A DNA stretch of 64,000 nucleotides from UBA1660 sp964462035. Its GTDB lineage: Bacteria > Myxococcota_A > Polyangia > Polyangiales > Houyiibacteriaceae. Each line of letters opens with the position of its first letter. Positions within the stretch are counted from its first letter, which is position 1. Shown here in pieces: positions 33,336-41,985 of the stretch. Location: the NCBI GenBank assembly GCA_964462035.1, contig CAYXAP010000047.1, forward strand, positions 8,539 to 72,538, in the 5' to 3' direction. Position numbers and translations under genes: made by a program. Below the pieces are notes generated by a model. The model had not been told where the DNA came from, did no database searches, and saw nothing but the letters and a program-made list of their open reading frames with translations.

Positions 33336-34295
33336 CTACTGCAGCGTCGCGGCGGTCACCGATTGGAGCTCCGTGAACCCGAGCGCGTGGACCACCGCCT
33401 GGCCTCTGACCTTCGACCCGACCCAGATGGAGTGCCGTCCCGCAGGAATCGCTCCGGTCACGATCGGGTCCGTGCCCTCGTCGTCGTCCGCGCAGAGCAG
33501 GGTCCCGTCTTCGAGCCGAACCACGAGGGTCGCGTCGGCCTGGGCGTGGACCAGGATCCGGAGCATCGCGAACGCCCCATCGGCGACGAAGGTGTGGTCG
33601 GGCGCGTCGCCGATCCAGCCGACGCATCCGTGCCCGAGGCTGCTGGCATCGATGGGTCCGCCCGCCGTGCCGCGCACGATGTGCGGGTCCGGCATGAAGC
33701 CGGTCTGCAGACGAGTCCCGCGATGGGGGTCCGGCGACAACGAGGTGGCCGTGACACTCGAGAGCTCGGTGAGACCCAGGATGAAGGGCGCCTCGGTGCT
33801 CGCTTCGTAGGTGCCGATCCACACCGAGTGGCGCCCGGCGTGGAACTGGCTCGCGATGATCGGGTTCCTCCCTTCCGCGTCGTCGTTGCAGAGGAAGGTC
33901 CCGTCCGGGCGACGGATCACCATGGTGAGGTCCTGGTCCTCGCTGAAGGCCAGCAGCCGGAGCAGCGAGAACTCGGACATCAGATGGAGATCGAGGTCCG
34001 GCTCGCTCGTCACCCAGCCCACGCAGCTCGGATGCCAACTGCTCGCGTTGATCGGGCCGCCCGCGACGCCCTGAACCAGCGCAGGGTCGGGAATGAACCC
34101 GCTGGTCAGCGAGAGCTCCGAGAGTACGGCTGGGGCAGGCGCGACCGGCTCGGCCTCCACCGCTCGCGGCTCGGGCTCGAGCGCCTCGACCTCGGCGCCG
34201 CTCACCCCGACCGCCACCGGACCCGCCGGCTCCGGCGGGGGCGAGGGTTCTGCGGCGCACCCGAAGAGCACTGCAGCGATGGCGATGGGGCGCAT
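33336..34295 (-). CDS. Lipoprotein with two tandem beta (PPC-like) domains
   Basis: 319 aa from ATG 34295. MRPIAIAAVLFGCAAEP is a lipoprotein signal. After an acidic Pro linker (to about residue 65) two domains of about 115 residues follow, each starting (L)xxGFxPDPxxVxGxAGGPI(N/D)ASS and ending TELxSV. Both contain a 'D.t.vvRr.DGT.LC.DD.eG..Pi...f.aGrHSvWvG.' stretch. The pattern resembles PPC/pre-peptidase C-terminal domains, which bind surfaces or stabilise secreted enzymes. No catalytic domain is present, so this is a stand-alone two-domain binding protein. The two copies are roughly half identical, implying an old internal duplication. Confidence 0.75.
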   Translation of the reverse strand: MRPIAIAAVLFGCAAEPSPPPEPAGPVAVGVSGAEVEALEPEPRAVEAEPVAPAPAVLSELSLTSGFIPDPALVQGVAGGPINASSWHPSCVGWVTSEPDLDLHLMSEFSLLRLLAFSEDQDLTMVIRRPDGTFLCNDDAEGRNPIIASQFHAGRHSVWIGTYEASTEAPFILGLTELSSVTATSLSPDPHRGTRLQTGFMPDPHIVRGTAGGPIDASSLGHGCVGWIGDAPDHTFVADGAFAMLRILVHAQADATLVVRLEDGTLLCADDDEGTDPIVTGAIPAGRHSIWVGSKVRGQAVVHALGFTELQSVTAATLQ

Positions 34296-34321
34296 GTCGG
34301 AGAGAGTAGTGGGTCGCCGAC

Positions 34322-34966
34322 TCACCGGTACACCCCACGCTCGGTGCTCTGCGCGACCGAGGCTTCCACGGCGAGTTGGTGCACGATTCGGGCGAAGTCC
34401 AGCAGCTCCGCGTACGCCTCTGGCTCGGCGGTTCCGTCGACTCGGATCTCCATGCGTCCGCCACCGATCGTCACACGGGGGTGACCGCGCGTGGCGAGCG
34501 CGCGCAGACGCTCGAGCGCCTGTCCCGAGCGGATCTCGTCGGGGAACGAGCCGGCTCTGCGGTGGATGACGACGAAGGGCTGGCCATCGATCTCGAAGGT
34601 CGACCGCCGCCCCCCGCTCGGCGTGTCCAGATCGCCGGCGCCCACGTGGCTGATGGTCACCTCCATGGCGATGCTCGGGCACTCACCGATGCAGAAGGCG
34701 AAGGGCTCCCCCGATTCGTGCTCTCGTTCGCCCAGCAGGAAGGCCTCGGGGCCATCCGCGCTGACCTGCACCACGGCGCTCGCGCCGAGCGGGACCGTGC
34801 TCGTGACCATGTCGCTCCCACCACCAGCCGACCGATGACGGGCGAAGGCGGCGGCCCCGATGATGCCGGCCGTGAGCGTCGCGGGCACCACGACCTCGAG
34901 CGCCGCCCCGTACGCCGCGCAGAGCAGGGCGAGAACCACGAGCGCCAACAGCTCCCACCGGTTCAT
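34322..34966 (-). CDS. Membrane-anchored protein (214 aa), partner of the gene at 34963
   Basis: Its ATG (34966) overlaps the TGA of the preceding gene (ATGA, 34963-34966), so the two are co-translated. MNRWELLALVVLALLCAAYG followed by VPATLTAGIIGAAAFARH gives two N-terminal membrane helices. The rest is a cytoplasmic or periplasmic domain of beta and helix: SAVVQVSADGPEAFLLGE, CIGECPSIAMEVTISHVG, RSTFEIDGQPFVVIHRRAGS, and ends AVEASVAQSTERGVYR. No named family. As the second gene after a protein with a hydrophobic hairpin, it could be an immunity or anchoring partner; this is an inference from gene order. Confidence 0.65.
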   Translation of the reverse strand: MNRWELLALVVLALLCAAYGAALEVVVPATLTAGIIGAAAFARHRSAGGGSDMVTSTVPLGASAVVQVSADGPEAFLLGEREHESGEPFAFCIGECPSIAMEVTISHVGAGDLDTPSGGRRSTFEIDGQPFVVIHRRAGSFPDEIRSGQALERLRALATRGHPRVTIGGGRMEIRVDGTAEPEAYAELLDFARIVHQLAVEASVAQSTERGVYR

Positions 34967-36354
34967 CGCCCGCACTCCGAGTCGGGGTCGACCCCCGATG
35001 CGGCGTCGACGGTTGCTCCAGCCAATCGACCCGCGACGCCCTCGACCAACGTTCCGCTCGCCTCGCCGAGCGCCGTCCCGACGGCCACCCGAAGCAGAGC
35101 GCCCGGGCCCCCAGCGACCTCGGCCTCGCAGCTGGAGCGGGCGGCTCGCCCGTCGTCGACCAGCCCCGCCAGGTTCGCGGCGGCGTCGCGGTCGGCGCGC
35201 ATTCGAGTCTCGCGCGCTTCCATGATTCCTTCGCCGAGTCCCATCGCGGCCGAGGCGCTCGCGCTCACCAGGAGCGACGAGCCACCGGTGGCGAGACCGA
35301 CGACCACGTTCGCCGCGAACCAGGCGATGGAGAATGCCGCGTCCACGCGCTCTTGCTGCGACTCGGCGGCTCCGACGCGCGCTTCGACCGCGCTCTGCAC
35401 GATCCCGTTCAACGCCATACGAGCTGCGACCTCCTCCTTGGCGCCAGGAAACGCTCGCGTCGCTTCCATCGTGTCGGGGGCGGACCACTGTGCCACCGTG
35501 CTGGCCTGCTGGCGGAGCCGCGCCGCCGCCACCCCGAGCGCTTCGCTCATCCGGCGCTCCACGTTGGCGTCGATGTTGGCTCCGGTGCTCGCGAGCGTGT
35601 TCACCTCCCGAAGGAGCAGAACGTTGGCGCCCACCCGTTCGAGCTGGTCGAGGAGTCCGTCGGCGCGACCTTCGCGAACCAACGCACACAGGCGCCCACA
35701 CTCTGGCCCCGTAGGCTCGTTCGCCATCCGCTCGAACGACCGTGCCCTCCGCTCCAGCCCGTGGAGCGCGCGCTCTCGCACCGCGGTCTCGAAGCGTTGG
35801 GCGAGGCGCCCTTCGATCTGGTCCATCGCGCCATCCACCTCTGCGTCGGTCAGGAAGGCATCCCCGACGGTTTCGGACTGGAGCCGCGCCAACCGCTCGC
35901 GCACCTCCCCGGCATCGAGCCGTCCGAGCGCTCGTATGTGCGACATCGTCATCTTTCCTGCAACGGCTCGGACGAAATGGTGCGTCGACCCCTGCGAGAC
36001 TCGTGCCCGAGCGGCGCGGTCGATGTTCCGGATCAGCACCGTTGCTGCCGACGGTCCAGTCGCCGAGGACGGAGCAGACGCGATGGCCTGCTGCGCGACG
36101 ACTCGCGACAGCTCGGCTTCGAGCGCCGAGAGCCCCTGCGCGAGCGCCGCTCGTTCCGGACCGGAGGCCATCCCGTCGAGGAGTGCGCGCCCCGAGCTCA
36201 GCAGCAGCTCAGCTCGCCGTTGCTGCTCCCTGGGCGGGTTCGTGCCTCTGAGCTCCGCCGTGAGCGCCCCGACCTCGTAACTGGTCTCGGCGACGCAATC
36301 CTGGCTCGGGGTCGCAGAAGTGGGGGTGGACGCATCGATGCGACACTGGGTCAT
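34963..36354 (-). CDS. Large helical protein with a Gly/Ala-rich hydrophobic hairpin
   Basis: 463 aa from ATG 36354; the frame is open far upstream, but upstream sequence is Ser/Arg-rich and not protein-like. MTQCRIDASTPTSATPSQDC has no signal peptide. Residues 25-330 are charged amphipathic helices (ELLLSSGRALLDGMAS, RVVAQQAIASAP). Residues 341-373 (FSIAWFAANVVVGLATGGSS, LLVSASASAAMGLG) form a hydrophobic, Gly/Ala-rich stretch, and 395-455 another Ala/Gly-rich region. This helical-shaft plus hairpin layout is seen in membrane-inserting toxins and in some contractile-system cargo, but no known toxin domain is recognised. Its ATGA overlap with a membrane-anchored gene suggests a working pair. 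Confidence 0.6.
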   Translation of the reverse strand: MTQCRIDASTPTSATPSQDCVAETSYEVGALTAELRGTNPPREQQRRAELLLSSGRALLDGMASGPERAALAQGLSALEAELSRVVAQQAIASAPSSATGPSAATVLIRNIDRAARARVSQGSTHHFVRAVAGKMTMSHIRALGRLDAGEVRERLARLQSETVGDAFLTDAEVDGAMDQIEGRLAQRFETAVRERALHGLERRARSFERMANEPTGPECGRLCALVREGRADGLLDQLERVGANVLLLREVNTLASTGANIDANVERRMSEALGVAAARLRQQASTVAQWSAPDTMEATRAFPGAKEEVAARMALNGIVQSAVEARVGAAESQQERVDAAFSIAWFAANVVVGLATGGSSLLVSASASAAMGLGEGIMEARETRMRADRDAAANLAGLVDDGRAARSSCEAEVAGGPGALLRVAVGTALGEASGTLVEGVAGRLAGATVDAASGVDPDSECGR

Positions 36355-36472
36355 GCGCCCGTCTTCGGCCCCATGTCGGCCCGGTTGCGTGCCTTTCGGC
36401 GGCCCTGCTCCAGATCGAGTCTCGGAGACTCGTGCCGAACCGTGCGTGCGGTTCCCGAGGTATCCTCGGCTC

Positions 36473-37801
36473 ATGTCGCGATGGCTGGGTTTGGTGGTGC
36501 TCTTGGTGGGCTGCGGAGATTCTGGCGATTCGCCGGCAGACGGCGGTGGCGAGCGCTGTGTCGTCAACGCGGACTGCGGTGACGGCGTGTTCTGCAACGG
36601 CACCGAGCTCTGCTCGCCGACGGACGCGCTGGCGGACGCGCGGGGTTGCGTGGCGGGGGAGGGACCGCCCTGCATCGATGGTTGCGACGAGGAGACCGAC
36701 ACCTGCATCGGCGGCTGCACCGACGCCGACCAGGACCGCGACGGCGTGGACTCCACCGCCTGCGGCGGCACGGACTGCGACGACCAGGACCCGAACCGCT
36801 TCCCGGGGAACGCCGAGGTCTGCGACGAGAACGCCCACGACGAGGACTGCGACGGAACGACGGTCGGCTTCGACATCGACGGGGACGGGTTCGCGGGCGA
36901 TCGCTGCTGCAACGACGTCGACGGAGAGCTCACCTGCGGGACCGACTGCGACGATCTCTCGGGCAGCACGTACCCGGACGCGGCCGACCTCTGCAACGGC
37001 GTCGACGACGACTGCGACGGCGACGTCGACGAAGAGGCGACCCTGACCTTCTACTACGACGCGGACGGCGACGGATTCGGCCTCGACGGGCCGGACCTCG
37101 AGCCGGCGAAGCAACCGATCACCGGCTGCGAACGTCCCGACGGCTACGCCCTGATCCCCGGCGACTGCAACGACGACTCACCTTTCGCTCAGCCCGGTGG
37201 GACCGAGCGCTGTACCCCGCCCGGCGTCGACGAGGACTGTGATGGGGAGACCGACGAGTATGGTGACGGTGCCATGAGCCCGGCCGTGGACCCGGTCGTC
37301 TACTACCGCGACGCGGACGGCGATGGCTTCGGCCAGCCCTTCGACGTTCAGGTCGCCTGCGCGCCGCCGGCGGGCTTCACCCTCGTGCCCGCCGACTGCC
37401 GCGACGACCTGGTCGAGGTGCACCCGGGAACGGCACTCTCACGGAGACCCGCGTGTCCGCCGACCTGGGATACCGGCTTCATGACTCGAGACGTCGTCGC
37501 GATGGTTTGCAGCGGGCGCTGGCGCTGCGTGGACTTCGCGAGCGGGTGCGGCACGATCATCACCGGGTCGCGCTACGTGCCCCACTGGGACCTGAACTGC
37601 GACGGTGACGTCACGGGCATGGACACCGTCTCCTGCCCCAGCGGAAGCTGCATCCCTCTCACCCGAGGCGAGATCTTGGTCGAGGGCGACCCGCAGACCC
37701 AGTGTGGCCGGGGCACCGGGTACTTCACCGACGACTACAGATGCAACGGCTTCACGTGCGCGGTCGAAGGGGATGGTCCGGGCACGCGACCCTGTCGTTG
37801 A
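36473..37801 (+). CDS. MopE-like secreted lipoprotein
   Basis: 442 aa from ATG 36473. MSRWLGLVVLLVGCGDSG is a lipoprotein signal. The Cys module RCVVNADCGDGVFCNGTELC (compare 26918 and 38681) is followed by a Cys-rich GCDEETDTCIGGC turn and then a series of MopE-type repeats: CGGTDCDDQDPNRFPGN.EVCD, DDDCDGDVDEEATLTFYYDA, GTDCDDLSGSTYPDAADLCN. About eight Cys-Asp-Asp units (DCDD, DDCDGD) are visible up to residue 300. The repeat is named after the Methylococcus MopE copper-binding protein, so metal or Ca binding at the surface is plausible. The last 140 residues (PTWDTGFMTRDVVAMVCSGR...) form a distinct C-terminal domain of unknown fold. Confidence 0.85.
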   Translation: MSRWLGLVVLLVGCGDSGDSPADGGGERCVVNADCGDGVFCNGTELCSPTDALADARGCVAGEGPPCIDGCDEETDTCIGGCTDADQDRDGVDSTACGGTDCDDQDPNRFPGNAEVCDENAHDEDCDGTTVGFDIDGDGFAGDRCCNDVDGELTCGTDCDDLSGSTYPDAADLCNGVDDDCDGDVDEEATLTFYYDADGDGFGLDGPDLEPAKQPITGCERPDGYALIPGDCNDDSPFAQPGGTERCTPPGVDEDCDGETDEYGDGAMSPAVDPVVYYRDADGDGFGQPFDVQVACAPPAGFTLVPADCRDDLVEVHPGTALSRRPACPPTWDTGFMTRDVVAMVCSGRWRCVDFASGCGTIITGSRYVPHWDLNCDGDVTGMDTVSCPSGSCIPLTRGEILVEGDPQTQCGRGTGYFTDDYRCNGFTCAVEGDGPGTRPCR

Positions 37802-37807
37802 TCGGAC

Positions 37808-38581
37808 CTACGAAGGCCCCGCGAACAGCCGCTCCCAGCGTTCCTTCGCCTCGGCCGACCGCCGGCTCGGGCCCACTCGCTGCGCCTTCCACAGCAGGTT
37901 GTGTGGCGTCACCGACGGCGGCACGAATGCCTGCACCGACACCCGGTAGCCCGCCGCTTCGAGCCGCAGCGTCCGCTCGGTGTCGATGAGCGACTCGACG
38001 AAGCGCCGCCGCACGGGCGCCTGCGCGGCGACCCCCAGGTGGTCCGCCCACGCCCGAGCAAGGTCCGAGAAGGCGACCGCGTTCGCGTAGCAACACGGCA
38101 CGGCGACCACCCAGGGCACGCTCGTGGCGATCGCCTGGTCCACGATCCCGTCGAAGGCACCGCCGCATGCATGGAGGGCGACCACCACCTCGGCCCCGTC
38201 CGGCCAGACCGCTGCGTCCGCCACGTCGCCTTCGCGAACGTCGACTTCGACCCCCGGCACCCTCGCCGCGGCTCGGCGCGCCGAGTCCGCTCGCCCAGCC
38301 TCGCGTTCGATGACCACCACCTTCGACCACCCGAGCAGGCGCGCGGCCATCAGTCCGACCGGTGCTCGCCCCGCGGCCGCGTCCACCAGCAGCGGGTCGG
38401 GCTGGGTGCGCGCCAGCACCGGCAGGATGCCCGCGAGCTGCGGGATCTTCTTGATCTCCTCCGGCCGCAGCGAGCTGTCCCCGCGAGTCACGTAGAACGC
38501 CCGCAACGCTCCTTCGACGTTCGCCTCGTCCAGGCGAGCGAGGACCTCCGGCGGTGGCGCGTACTTCACGGACGCGAGCAT
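37808..38581 (-). CDS. SAM-dependent methyltransferase (Methyltransf_32-like)
   Basis: 257 aa from ATG 38581. The N-terminus MLASVKYAPPPEVLARLDEA leads into PDPLLVDAAAGRAPVGLMAA with the SAM-binding motif (VDAAAGRAPVG). Further motifs are KVVVIEREAGRADS (motif II acidic residue), VEVDVREGDVAD and WPDGAEVVVALHACGGAFDG (ALHACG, motif IV), then VAVPCCYANAVAFS. LHACG followed by PCCY is typical of the Methyltransf_32 group that includes GSTCD-like proteins. The substrate is not known; RNA is one possibility in this group. It converges with the MopE-like gene (6 bp between stops). Confidence 0.82.
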   Translation of the reverse strand: MLASVKYAPPPEVLARLDEANVEGALRAFYVTRGDSSLRPEEIKKIPQLAGILPVLARTQPDPLLVDAAAGRAPVGLMAARLLGWSKVVVIEREAGRADSARRAAARVPGVEVDVREGDVADAAVWPDGAEVVVALHACGGAFDGIVDQAIATSVPWVVAVPCCYANAVAFSDLARAWADHLGVAAQAPVRRRFVESLIDTERTLRLEAAGYRVSVQAFVPPSVTPHNLLWKAQRVGPSRRSAEAKERWERLFAGPS

Positions 38582-38680
38582 GACGGTTCGGCACCAAGAG
38601 CGCGAGGCCGGCCTACCCACGACGGGGAGGGGTGGCATCCCCGGGCGAACCGAAGTTCTTGCCTGTGGTAATTCTGAACC

Positions 38681-41600
38681 ATGCAGGGGACACGCATCCG
38701 GGTACTCGGGCTCTCGCTTCTGGCACTCGGCTCCGGCTGCGGCGACGACACCATGGACCCCGATGGCGGTGTCCCCCAGTGCGTGGTCGCCGCCGACTGC
38801 GACGACGGCACGTTCTGCAATGGCGCGGAGCTCTGCCAGCCAGCCTCTCCCATGGCCGATGGTCGCGGTTGCGTGCCGGCAGCGTCGCCCTGCATGGAAG
38901 GGCAGAGCTGTGACGAGGGCACTAGCGCGTGCCTCACCGAGTGTGACCTGACGGCCGACGCGGACGGCGACGGGGTGGACGCGCTCGAATGTGGGGGCAC
39001 CGACTGTGACGACGCGGACCCCTTCCGCTTCCCCGGAAACCCCGAGGTCTGCGACGCCGACAATCGGGACGAGGACTGCGACCCGACGACGTTCGGCGGG
39101 CGTGACGCGGACCGAGACACCTTCCAGGACGCGAGCTGCTGCAACGCCGACGCGAGCGGCACACTCCAGTGCGGCATGGACTGCCAGGACGATCGCGCTG
39201 GGGTCTTCCCGGGCGCGACGGAGGTCTGCAACGGCTTCGACGACGACTGCGACGGAACGGTGGACGAGGGCGTCTCCGTGATGGGCTTCCGTGACGCCGA
39301 TGGCGACCTGCACGGCGACCCCGACTCGCCGATGGTCGCGTGTCCCGGCACTCCGCGCTTCTCTCTGCTGGACGACGACTGCGACGACACGAACAACCGC
39401 GTGCACGGCGCCCAGGTCGAGATCTGCGATACGCTCGACAACGACTGCGACGGCACCACGGACGAGAGCACGCGCCCCGTCACCTGGTACCGCGACCAGG
39501 ACATGGACGGCTTCGGGAGCGCGGGCAGCGGCACGCTGATCGCCTGCGAGCCGCCCGATGGCTACTCGCTCTTGCCCATCGACTGCGACGACGAGCGCGC
39601 CGGAGTGAACCCGCTCGCCGAAGAGGCCTGCAACGGTCGCGACGACGACTGCAACGGCGCGGCCGACTATCGCATCGGCCCGAGCGACTTCGAGGACGAC
39701 GACGGCGATGGGTTCGTGGACGTGTCGTGTGGGGGCCTCGGTGACGACTGCGACGACCGCGACCCCGCCGTGAACCCCGGCGCCGACCCGAGCTGTGACG
39801 GTCGCGACAACGACTGCGACGGCGCCATCGACGACGGCGAGCCGGTCTCGTTCTGGCTCGATGAGGACGGGGACGGCTACGGCACCGGCGAGCCCATGGT
39901 CACGTGCGTGCCGCCCGTCGGCTACGTGCGCCGCGACGGCGACTGCGAGGACTCGCTCGCCAGCCGGAACCCGGGCGCCCGCGACGACTGCGATGGCGTG
40001 GACGACGACTGCGACGGCGACATCGACGAGGACGCCACCCGCCTCGCCTTCTACCCCGACGGCGACGGCGATGGCGCCGGCGGCGGCACGCCCGTGCTCG
40101 CGTGCGCCGCGCCCGCCGGCCACGGCCTCTTCCCCGCCGACTGCGACGACGCCGACCCCACCCGCTACGACGGCGCGCCCGAGCTCTGCGACCTGGTCGA
40201 CAACGACTGCGATGGCACCGCCGACGAAGCGGCGGAGGTCGTCTGTGGCCTCGCGAACGCCACCGGCACTTGCACCGCCGGGTCCTGCGAGCTGACCACG
40301 TGTGACGAGGGCTTCGAGGACTGCGACGGCGTCGAGTCCACGGGCTGCGAGGTCGAGCTCGCCGCGAACGCGCTCCACTGCGGCGCGTGCGACGCCGCCT
40401 GCCCCGAGGGGCCCGCCGGCCGCGCCTCATGCGTCATGGGTAGCTGCGGTCTGTCCTGCGACGCCGGCATGGAGGACTGCGACGGCGACCCGATCACCGG
40501 CTGCGAAGCGGACCCGATGACCGACATCCGCAACTGCGGCGGCTGCGGCATCCGGTGCGCGCCGCGCCCCAACACTGCCGCCACCTGCATCGCCGGGTCG
40601 TGCGGCGTCGAGTGCCTCGACGGCTTCGTGGACTGCGACGGAATGGCCGCCAACGGCTGCGAGATCCAGACCGCGGAAGACCCGGCCAACTGCGGCTCGT
40701 GCGGGAACGCCTGCGTGCTCTCCACGGACGCCTGCGTTCGCGGCATGTGCGTGGGCCTGCCCTTCGAGAGCGATGGCAGCGACGGCGCGTTCGCGCCGAC
40801 CGTGGACACCGTCCTGCCGCCGGGCATCTACCAGTACACCACGATCGACATCCCCGCCGGCGTGACCGTGACCACCAGCGGCACCGGCGTGCTCGAGCTC
40901 TACGCGAGCGGCGACGTGACCATCGAAGGCGTCATCGACGTGAGCGGAAGCCGCGGTGGCACCTGGAGCGGCGGCGGCGGATGCAGCGGCGACGGTGGCG
41001 GCGGTGGCGCGACGGGGACGCCACTCGCTCCAGGGCTCGGGCGATCCTGCGCCGGCGGCGGCGGTGGGCTCGGCGCGCCTGGTGAAGGCGGCACGGGCAC
41101 CAGCGGCCAGCTGAGCTGCGCGTTCGGCGGCAGCTTCGGCGGCGGCGCGGGGGGTGGCACCGGCGGAAGCGTCTTGGTCTACCTCGGCGGCGGTGGCGGC
41201 GGCGGCTTCGCCGGCGGCGGCGGCGGCGGACACTCGACCCTCGCGGGCGATGGTGCGTCCATCGCAGGCGCGAGCCAGGGCGGCGCCGGCGGGCTCCGGG
41301 GCGAGGGCGGCGAGCCGAGCTTCGCGGGCACCCCGCTCGCGGTCTACGCCGGTGGCAACGGTTGCTCCGATCGCGATGGCGGCGGTGGCAGCATCGGCGC
41401 CGACGCCGTCGCGGACCTCGCCGTCGCTTCCACCTTCCGGCCCGGGTCCGGCGGCGGCGGCTCGGGGCCAGCGTCCAGCTGCGCGCGCGGCTCGGGCGGC
41501 GGCGGTGGTGGCGGTGCCGTCCGCATCGCCTCCGCGACCCGCATCGTCATCGGCAGCGCCGGCGAGGTGCGCGCCAACGGCGAAGCTGGCGGCAACGGCG

Positions 41601-41854
41601 GTGGCGGCGCGGGTTCGGGCGGCGTGATCTACCTCTCCGCGCCCGAGCTCGAGTCCCTCGGCCGCGTCTCCGCGATCGGCGGTGGCACCGCGGGCTGCCG
41701 CAGCGGTGGCGTCGGCCGCATCCGTCTCTCGGTCCTCCCGGAGCGCTGCACCGCATGGGGCGCCTTCGACCCGCCGCTCCCGACCGGCGGCTGCGTCCCG
41801 AGCGCGACTCCGGCCCCGCCCGGTCGGACGTACATCGACACCTACCCGTTCTGA
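38681..41854 (+). CDS. Large MopE-like mosaic lipoprotein with Gly-rich C-terminal domain
   Basis: 1057 aa from ATG 38681. MQGTRIRVLGLSLLALGSGC is a lipoprotein signal. Layout: Cys module QCVVAADCDDGTFCNGAELC (about 28-47); a long row of Asp-Cys-Asp-Gly units (GTDCDDADPFRFPGNPEVCD, DDDCDGTVDEGVSVMGFRDA and others) to about 530; three CDEGFEDCDGVESTGCEVEL-type units (D-G-x-x-DCDG...GC...C..C...C) to about 690; a beta segment (ESDGSDGAFAPTVDTVLPPG, YTTIDIPAGVTVTTSGTGVL); and a very Gly-rich region (about 760-1010) with GGGGGGG and ASATRIVIGSAGEVRANGEA. It resembles a surface fibre or adhesin carrying metal-binding repeats. Confidence 0.85.
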   Translation: MQGTRIRVLGLSLLALGSGCGDDTMDPDGGVPQCVVAADCDDGTFCNGAELCQPASPMADGRGCVPAASPCMEGQSCDEGTSACLTECDLTADADGDGVDALECGGTDCDDADPFRFPGNPEVCDADNRDEDCDPTTFGGRDADRDTFQDASCCNADASGTLQCGMDCQDDRAGVFPGATEVCNGFDDDCDGTVDEGVSVMGFRDADGDLHGDPDSPMVACPGTPRFSLLDDDCDDTNNRVHGAQVEICDTLDNDCDGTTDESTRPVTWYRDQDMDGFGSAGSGTLIACEPPDGYSLLPIDCDDERAGVNPLAEEACNGRDDDCNGAADYRIGPSDFEDDDGDGFVDVSCGGLGDDCDDRDPAVNPGADPSCDGRDNDCDGAIDDGEPVSFWLDEDGDGYGTGEPMVTCVPPVGYVRRDGDCEDSLASRNPGARDDCDGVDDDCDGDIDEDATRLAFYPDGDGDGAGGGTPVLACAAPAGHGLFPADCDDADPTRYDGAPELCDLVDNDCDGTADEAAEVVCGLANATGTCTAGSCELTTCDEGFEDCDGVESTGCEVELAANALHCGACDAACPEGPAGRASCVMGSCGLSCDAGMEDCDGDPITGCEADPMTDIRNCGGCGIRCAPRPNTAATCIAGSCGVECLDGFVDCDGMAANGCEIQTAEDPANCGSCGNACVLSTDACVRGMCVGLPFESDGSDGAFAPTVDTVLPPGIYQYTTIDIPAGVTVTTSGTGVLELYASGDVTIEGVIDVSGSRGGTWSGGGGCSGDGGGGGATGTPLAPGLGRSCAGGGGGLGAPGEGGTGTSGQLSCAFGGSFGGGAGGGTGGSVLVYLGGGGGGGFAGGGGGGHSTLAGDGASIAGASQGGAGGLRGEGGEPSFAGTPLAVYAGGNGCSDRDGGGGSIGADAVADLAVASTFRPGSGGGGSGPASSCARGSGGGGGGGAVRIASATRIVIGSAGEVRANGEAGGNGGGGAGSGGVIYLSAPELESLGRVSAIGGGTAGCRSGGVGRIRLSVLPERCTAWGAFDPPLPTGGCVPSATPAPPGRTYIDTYPF

Positions 41855-41985
41855 CGGGACCTTCGACGCGGCGAAGCACGAACACGGGCGGGGATCGGTG
41901 CCACGACCGAGATTCCCGCAGCCATCGCCCACGAACGGCTCCGCGAGCGCCTCTCGAGTCGGCCGTCGTGTTAGACGGAACGGAC

